A stretch of DNA of 64,000 nt from positions 868,001 through 932,000 of the forward strand of contig NZ_JNAS01000002.1 of assembly GCF_000760115.1 (NCBI RefSeq), in the 5' to 3' direction. This DNA is from Prochlorococcus marinus str. SB. Its GTDB lineage: Bacteria > Cyanobacteriota > Cyanobacteriia > PCC-6307 > Cyanobiaceae. Below the pieces are notes generated by a model. The model was given only the letters and a program-made list of their open reading frames with translations. It was not told the DNA's origin and did no database searches. Shown piece after piece: positions 60,753 through 64,000 of this stretch (its first letter is position 1; each line of letters starts with the position of its first letter). The translations under genes were made by a program, and so were the position numbers.

Positions 60753-60929
60753 TTAATCCCGAAAGTTTAATTTCTGATCACTTAACTTACTTTCCGTAAA
60801 GGTTAGATAAGTTAATTTACCTTGGTATTGCAGACCATGGATTAGTGAAGATCTAGTTGGTCAACCTTGGTCGAGTCGATCACCAGAACTGTCGTATAAA
60901 TAAATTAATCGGTCACAAATATTTTGCAT
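60753..60929 (-). pseudogene. Small gene on the minus strand broken by an in-frame TGA
   Basis: From the ATG at 60929, preceded by AAGGA at the right distance, 22 codons read MQNICDRLIYLYDSSGDRLD plus QG, then TGA at 60861-60863, then 35 more codons in the same frame (PTRSSLIHGLQYQGKLTYLT, ending QKLNFRD) to TAA. The whole is balanced, not the Lys/Asn/Ile-rich sequence that random AT-rich DNA gives, and the stretch is richer in G and C than its flanks. I read it as a recently broken gene. No family recognised. Confidence 0.5.
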
Positions 60930-61004
60930 GAATCCTTAAGAATGATTTAATCATGATTAATTAAATCTTTAATCCTCGGACCACATCATCTCTCAGTAAG
61001 CATT

Positions 61005-61361
61005 TTATTTGTTTGTTTTACAAAGAATATAAAGCCAACCAAAGAAAGTAGCAAAAGCAATTATTAAAGCAATATTGTTATTTAATGTACTTAAATATCT
61101 TTCTATTGAAAGTGGCACATGGAGAATAACAAAATACCAATATAGAGCAGATAGTAATCCAAACAATAAAGCTAGAAGAATATAAAAAGGCAGGATATAT
61201 AATCTTCTTTTTTTTATTCTTTCCTCTGTTATATTTTCGGCTAAACCAATTCTTGACCAATAACCACCATTTAATTGAAGAAAAAACTTTAAAAATATTC
61301 CGTAAATATTTATAAAAAACCTAGATAAAGCAAATAACGGTGAAATTATAAATCTTTGCAT
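61005..61361 (-). CDS. Hypothetical membrane protein, two to three helices
   Basis: A 118-residue protein. A hydrophobic N-terminal stretch (residues 3-32) is followed by a basic loop (ENITEERIKKRRL), then two strong helices near residues 54-82 and 95-114. The basic loop should face the cytoplasm. No family recognised. Its 118-codon length in AT-rich DNA with this membrane pattern supports a real gene. Confidence 0.7.
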   Translation of the reverse strand: MQRFIISPLFALSRFFINIYGIFLKFFLQLNGGYWSRIGLAENITEERIKKRRLYILPFYILLALLFGLLSALYWYFVILHVPLSIERYLSTLNNNIALIIAFATFFGWLYILCKTNK

Positions 61362-61404
61362 TACTGCTTTAAAAATTAAATTTGTTCAGTTATGGAAATC
61401 TGGC

Positions 61405-61548
61405 TTATATTATTAACTTTTTGTCTCTATATTTCGTTAGGAAAAATACCATTGAGCTAAAAACAACTAAAAATCCTATTAATGATATTCGATAGAAAAG
61501 GTCATCAGACATATCAAAAAAAGCTGATCTTTTAAATTTGTTTCTCAT
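61405..61548 (-). CDS. Small one-helix membrane protein
   Basis: A 47-residue frame (MRNKFKRSAFFDMSDDLFYR) with a helix at about residues 20-38 and a basic tail. Its ATG begins two bases after the T run of a terminator hairpin on the same strand, so it has no room for a ribosome site and would depend on read-through. Real-looking composition, but expression is uncertain. Confidence 0.45.
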   Translation of the reverse strand: MRNKFKRSAFFDMSDDLFYRISLIGFLVVFSSMVFFLTKYRDKKLII

Positions 61549-61549
61549 C

Positions 61550-61574
61550 AAAAAAAAGAGGGTTTTATCCCTCT
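61550..61574 (-). terminator. Rho-independent terminator on the minus strand
   Basis: Read on the minus strand: AGAGGG, loop ATAAAA, CCCTCT, then eight T residues. It would end transcripts of the gene at 61738-61998. Confidence 0.8.
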
Positions 61575-61647
61575 AAGTTTAGATAGAATGTCAATCACAA
61601 ATTATCCTAAATCTTTACCTCAATGGATGCTTTATATTTATTAGTTT

Positions 61648-61667
61648 TGCTAGAATTTTGCTAGAAT
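61648..61667 (+). repeat. 20-bp repeat, copy 2: tandem extended -10 elements
   Basis: Exact copy of the 20 bases at 58996. Again two TGCTAGAAT elements 11 bases apart. Downstream on the plus strand there is no convincing protein frame; a transcript from here would run antisense into the end of the gene at 61738. Confidence 0.7.
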
Positions 61668-61737
61668 AAAACTTTATAAATTTCAAAAAACCTAGTTATA
61701 TCAAGCTGGTACATGGTTCATTAGCCAGTAATTTATG

Positions 61738-61998
61738 TCAGTCATGTGGAGTTAGTGAATAGCAAATATCTTTATAACCATTTTTTTTATCCCAATCTTT
61801 CATCTCTGGAGTACTTGTAGCCGCAGCAAATCCTTCTAAATCTTTGACTTTAAGTATCAAGTGACTTTTATGTTCATTTACCTTGATGAGTTCATATTCC
61901 TCGACATATTTATGTCCCTCCTTTTCATGGAAATCGGCTACAAATTTATCGAAATCTTCAAAAGAACAATCAAAAGTAGAAACTATTAAGGTATTCAT
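61738..61998 (-). CDS. Small soluble hypothetical protein
   Basis: An 86-residue protein starting MNTLIVSTFDCSFEDFDKFV. Its alternating strands and helices (HKSHLILKVKDLEGFAAATS) suggest a ferredoxin-like alpha/beta fold of the dimeric stress-response type, but I cannot name a family. An in-frame ATG at 62046 would add 16 residues; the ATG at 61998 is preferred because the extension is unlike a natural N-terminus and crosses a C5T8 tract. The terminator at 61550 lies downstream. Confidence 0.7.
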   Translation of the reverse strand: MNTLIVSTFDCSFEDFDKFVADFHEKEGHKYVEEYELIKVNEHKSHLILKVKDLEGFAAATSTPEMKDWDKKNGYKDICYSLTPHD

Positions 61999-62046
61999 AA
62001 AAAAAAGGGGGTTTTGTACGTCTATGTTAGATCGACTGTAAATCAA

Positions 62047-62169
62047 TTAGTAATTAATTAATTTTCTTTTTCCATCTCTAGTTTCTACTTTATTTATTCT
62101 TAACCCTATAAAAGCAGCCCAAATAACTGCAAATAAAATTGGTAAAAAAATGATTGCAAGTTTCATCAT
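62047..62169 (-). CDS. Small one-helix protein, possibly PsbY-like
   Basis: A 40-residue frame (MMKLAIIFLPILFAVIWAAF) with a single helix and a basic tail (GKRKLINY). The run of hydrophobic residues around Pro10 and the WAAF motif resemble photosystem II peptide PsbY, but the match is short. Other small thylakoid peptides are possible. Start either of the two adjacent ATG codons. Confidence 0.5.
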   Translation of the reverse strand: MMKLAIIFLPILFAVIWAAFIGLRINKVETRDGKRKLINY

Positions 62170-62241
62170 TGTTTTAATCCTTTTAAATGACTCAAAAGAA
62201 TAACCTTTAAATAAATAGGAAAAAATAGGTACTTTATCTAA

Positions 62242-62511
62242 TTAAGCAGCATCATATTCTTTATAATCTTCAAGCTCTCTGATAAATCTTTTATCTAATA
62301 AGTAATTGTCAATAAGCTCTGCTGCCATCTGTATCTCAGCAGCAGGTTCTTGTAGATCTTTGTCTAATAAGTAATTGTCTATAAGCTCTAGATTGTTATT
62401 TTCATTAATTTGTTTATCGCTGTTTAATAGTTCTCTTATGTAGTTATATAAAAGCTCTTGATCGTATCCACTTTCTCTAATTTCTTTCAACATTTCGTCT
62501 GGAATTTCCAT
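62242..62511 (-). CDS. Hypothetical acidic protein with an internal repeat
   Basis: An 89-residue helical protein. ELIDNYLLDK occurs twice, at residues 42-51 and 65-74, so part of the gene is a 69-base tandem duplication. The N-terminal part (MEIPDEMLKEIRESGYDQEL) is a conserved-looking acidic helix. AAAGGGG upstream of the ATG is a possible ribosome site. No family recognised. Confidence 0.65.
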   Translation of the reverse strand: MEIPDEMLKEIRESGYDQELLYNYIRELLNSDKQINENNNLELIDNYLLDKDLQEPAAEIQMAAELIDNYLLDKRFIRELEDYKEYDAA

Positions 62512-62806
62512 AATCGTAAACCCCTTTGTAACAGTTTTTTAGAGTAAAATTAGAGCCTATATATGCATTCTTACGGAAAATTAAGGAAAAAGCAATAAAA
62601 TTGGCATAAAATCGAGGTGTATAAATCTAGTATTCGCAATCATTTATGGAAAAGGTTTGAAGAAGACTTCTATATTTAGGAGCTATTTTTAATACTTAAT
62701 AGCCATCTGCCAATAAGAAAGAGGTGAAAGTAGTAAGCGTTTCATAAAAAAACAGCTAATGAAAATAGATTCTATTTAGGATATAAAAAAATTTAGGGAG
62801 GATTAA
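62512..62806. other. 295-base intergenic region before the DsrE gene
   Basis: It should hold the promoters of the repeat-containing gene (minus) and the DsrE gene (plus). An 18-codon minus-strand frame at 62689-62745 opens MKRLLLSPLS like a signal peptide, then ends; it may be a remnant. GGGAGG at about 62797 is a strong ribosome site for the DsrE gene. No RNA gene seen. Confidence 0.45.
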
Positions 62807-63184
62807 ATGTCTATCATTACCGACAATACAGTATTAGTACATATTTACAGCGGTTTAGAATCCAAAAATAAAATAACTTTAGGTTTATTGGTTGCCCTTA
62901 CTGCAGAAAAAAACGATCATAAAGTAACACTTTTTCTAGCAGGAGACGGAGTACAAATATTAAATTGCAAAAAAGCTGGTGAAATAGTTGGTCAAGGTAC
63001 TGGGGATTTATACGAACATCTTCAATATTTAAAGAGTTCAAAAATTACCATATATGTCTCAGGAATGTCTGCTAAATCTAGGGGTTACGATGAGAAGCTT
63101 CTAGATGGATATACTGCAGAGTTTGTTATGCCAGATGTTCTAGTTGAAGAATCAATTAAAGCAGATAGCGTACTTTGTTATTAA
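62807..63184 (+). CDS. DsrE/DsrF-like family protein
   Basis: A 125-residue alpha/beta protein of the DsrE family: HIYSGLESKNKITLGLLVAL, KVTLFLAGDGVQIL and ITIYVSGMSAKSRG are the usual strand-helix blocks. Family members form hexamers and some carry sulfur on a Cys; here the candidates are Cys54 in LNCKKAGE and a Cys near the C-terminus (SVLCY), neither at the classic DsrE active-site position with certainty. A strong Shine-Dalgarno (GGGAGG) suggests high translation. Function unknown. Confidence 0.82.
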   Translation: MSIITDNTVLVHIYSGLESKNKITLGLLVALTAEKNDHKVTLFLAGDGVQILNCKKAGEIVGQGTGDLYEHLQYLKSSKITIYVSGMSAKSRGYDEKLLDGYTAEFVMPDVLVEESIKADSVLCY

Positions 63185-63253
63185 AAAAAGGAGCTAATTG
63201 CCCTTTATTGTAGTTTGACTGACAATCAAAAATAATTGATTCAAGGTTCAACT

Positions 63254-63682
63254 TTATCCCTCAGCGGGAATTAAAATTGGAACATCTTTTGCTCCTATTG
63301 CTGCAAACCAAACAATTGCATTGTCAGTTTTTGCGTTACCCATTGTATGTTTTGGTGTCTTTGGACCAACTATAAAAGTATCACCTGCTGTATAGATAAG
63401 ATCTTCCATCCCTTGTCTTTTGACAACTATCGTACCTTGCTCAACATTTCCTAATAATGGAATTGGATGAGAGTGAAGCGGAACTATCCCTCCTTCAGCC
63501 AACTCGACTCTTTGCAATCTTATTTCTGCTTTTCCTTTTGGGTATTTAAGAGCATCTCCATCCATAGTCTCAGAACCTACAAAGACTTCTTGTACATCAA
63601 CGGGAGATTCTGCAGCTATAGAAATACTAGGGTTGATAAGCATTAATGCAAAAACAAATGCTATGAATAAATTTTTCATCAT
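63254..63682 (-). CDS. Exported cupin-domain protein
   Basis: A 142-residue protein with a signal peptide (MMKNLFIAFVFALMLINPSI, cleaved near SIAA-ESP), then a single cupin barrel. HSHPIPLLGNVEQG is the first cupin motif (His, His and Glu ligands); the second is GDTFIVGPKTPKHTMGNA. So a metal-binding, periplasmic protein is predicted. Substrate unknown. Two adjacent ATG codons are possible starts. Confidence 0.85.
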   Translation of the reverse strand: MMKNLFIAFVFALMLINPSISIAAESPVDVQEVFVGSETMDGDALKYPKGKAEIRLQRVELAEGGIVPLHSHPIPLLGNVEQGTIVVKRQGMEDLIYTAGDTFIVGPKTPKHTMGNAKTDNAIVWFAAIGAKDVPILIPAEG

Positions 63683-63866
63683 GAATTTGAATTTTTAGAA
63701 AATTATATAGACTCATCGTATTTATTTTTTTCATTTTTAGCAGTACTTGATTTAACTTTTCAAGTTATTTAATCTAAGGCTATTTTTTAAAAGTTTTTTA
63801 TAAAGGTATTGAATTTTTATGAATTATTATTGCAGACACTTATCAAAATCATTCTTATGAATTTTA
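63683..63866. other. Intergenic region, nothing recognised
   Basis: 184 AT-rich bases between the cupin gene and the last partial gene. No frame, hairpin with T run, or repeat stands out. Confidence 0.4.
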
Positions 63867-64000
63867 TTAATTTAATTCTTTCATTAATAAATTCCAACCA
63901 ATTGATGATGCATCCTTATGGAAGGACTCTCTTTCCTCGCACATAAAACCATGATCAGCTCCTTTAACTTCGACATAAATAAACCTCTCTTCTAAAGGAT
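63867..64000 (-). CDS. Dienelactone hydrolase family protein, C-terminal end only
   Basis: The frame enters from beyond the right edge and ends at TAA (63867). The 44 residues include KGADHGFMCEERESFHKDAS, the C-terminal block of dienelactone-hydrolase-like alpha/beta hydrolases with the catalytic His in DHGF. The nucleophile and the rest lie outside the window, so the exact subfamily cannot be told. Confidence 0.72.
   Translation of the reverse strand, partial: PLEERFIYVEVKGADHGFMCEERESFHKDASSIGWNLLMKELN

Noticed and set aside
60830-60900. Structured non-coding RNA in the G+C-richer stretch
   Set aside because: The higher G+C is better explained by the broken minus-strand coding frame, which spans it.
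61588-61644. 18-codon plus-strand frame beginning MSITNYPKSLPQW
   Set aside because: Too short, no ribosome site, and it ends before the repeat at 61648.
62689-62745. 18-codon minus-strand frame opening MKRLLLSPLSYWQMAIKY
   Set aside because: The start resembles a signal peptide but the frame is too short to support; kept only as a possible remnant.

Overview
The window looks like a piece of the chromosome of a high-light-adapted Prochlorococcus (inference). It is AT-rich, tightly packed DNA with cyanobacterial hallmarks: the RNA polymerase beta' subunit is split into rpoC1 and rpoC2, the ATP synthase genes are split into an 8-gene cluster and a separate beta/epsilon pair, the stalk has both b and b' subunits, and there is a high-light-inducible chlorophyll-binding protein, PSRP-3/Ycf65, Ycf35 (DUF1257), a cyanobacterial omega subunit and the BioK type of biotin esterase. 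I see no transposase, integrase, CRISPR array, rRNA or tRNA.

Layout. 0-3.2 kb: rpiA (cut by the window edge), hisD, rpsT, tatD. 3.4-12.8 kb: rpoB-rpoC1-rpoC2, followed by a 50-residue Hli protein and rlmN. 14-17.3 kb: a conserved but poorly understood string made of a one-helix peptide, a HEAT-repeat protein, DUF2997, Ycf35, a single-cluster ferredoxin and an aldo/keto reductase. 17.3-18.9 kb: rsmG, a membrane J-protein and DUF3143. 18.9-23.4 kb: a complete overlapping biotin operon, bioF-bioK-bioC-bioD-bioA. 23.6-34.6 kb: a Ski2-like helicase, fumC, purB, tlyA, glnB (PII), queF, the cytochrome c System II pair ccs1-ccdA, and ftsW. 34.9-41.1 kb: ATP synthase cluster atp1-a-c-b'-b-delta-alpha-gamma, then a 2Fe-2S ferredoxin. 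41.2-48.9 kb: DUF3326, nadE-nadD with a GTPase and a CNNM-type membrane protein, pepP and PSRP-3. 48.9-53 kb: ATP synthase beta and epsilon, back to back with groES-groEL. 53-59 kb: secG, gpmI, pyrR, an Hsp70-like protein, rpoZ, DUF1818, DUF2811 and an EVE-domain protein.

59-63.3 kb differs from the rest. It is loosely packed and holds many proteins of 30-120 residues, often with one membrane segment, few recognisable domains, several clear terminators, and at least two small reading frames each broken by one in-frame TGA. An exact 20-bp repeat, which reads as two extended -10 promoter elements in tandem, lies at both ends of the small-gene stretch (58996 and 61648). I take it to be a fast-changing accessory stretch. 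It ends with a DsrE-family protein, an exported cupin and the tail of a dienelactone hydrolase.

The most notable non-coding signals are a K-box match upstream of groES, a cluster of DnaA-box sequences upstream of the DUF2811 gene next to a palindrome that touches a -10 box, competing hairpins between atpB and atpE, and a hairpin ending two bases before the pyrR start codon. Family names and consensus sequences are from memory; no database search was run.
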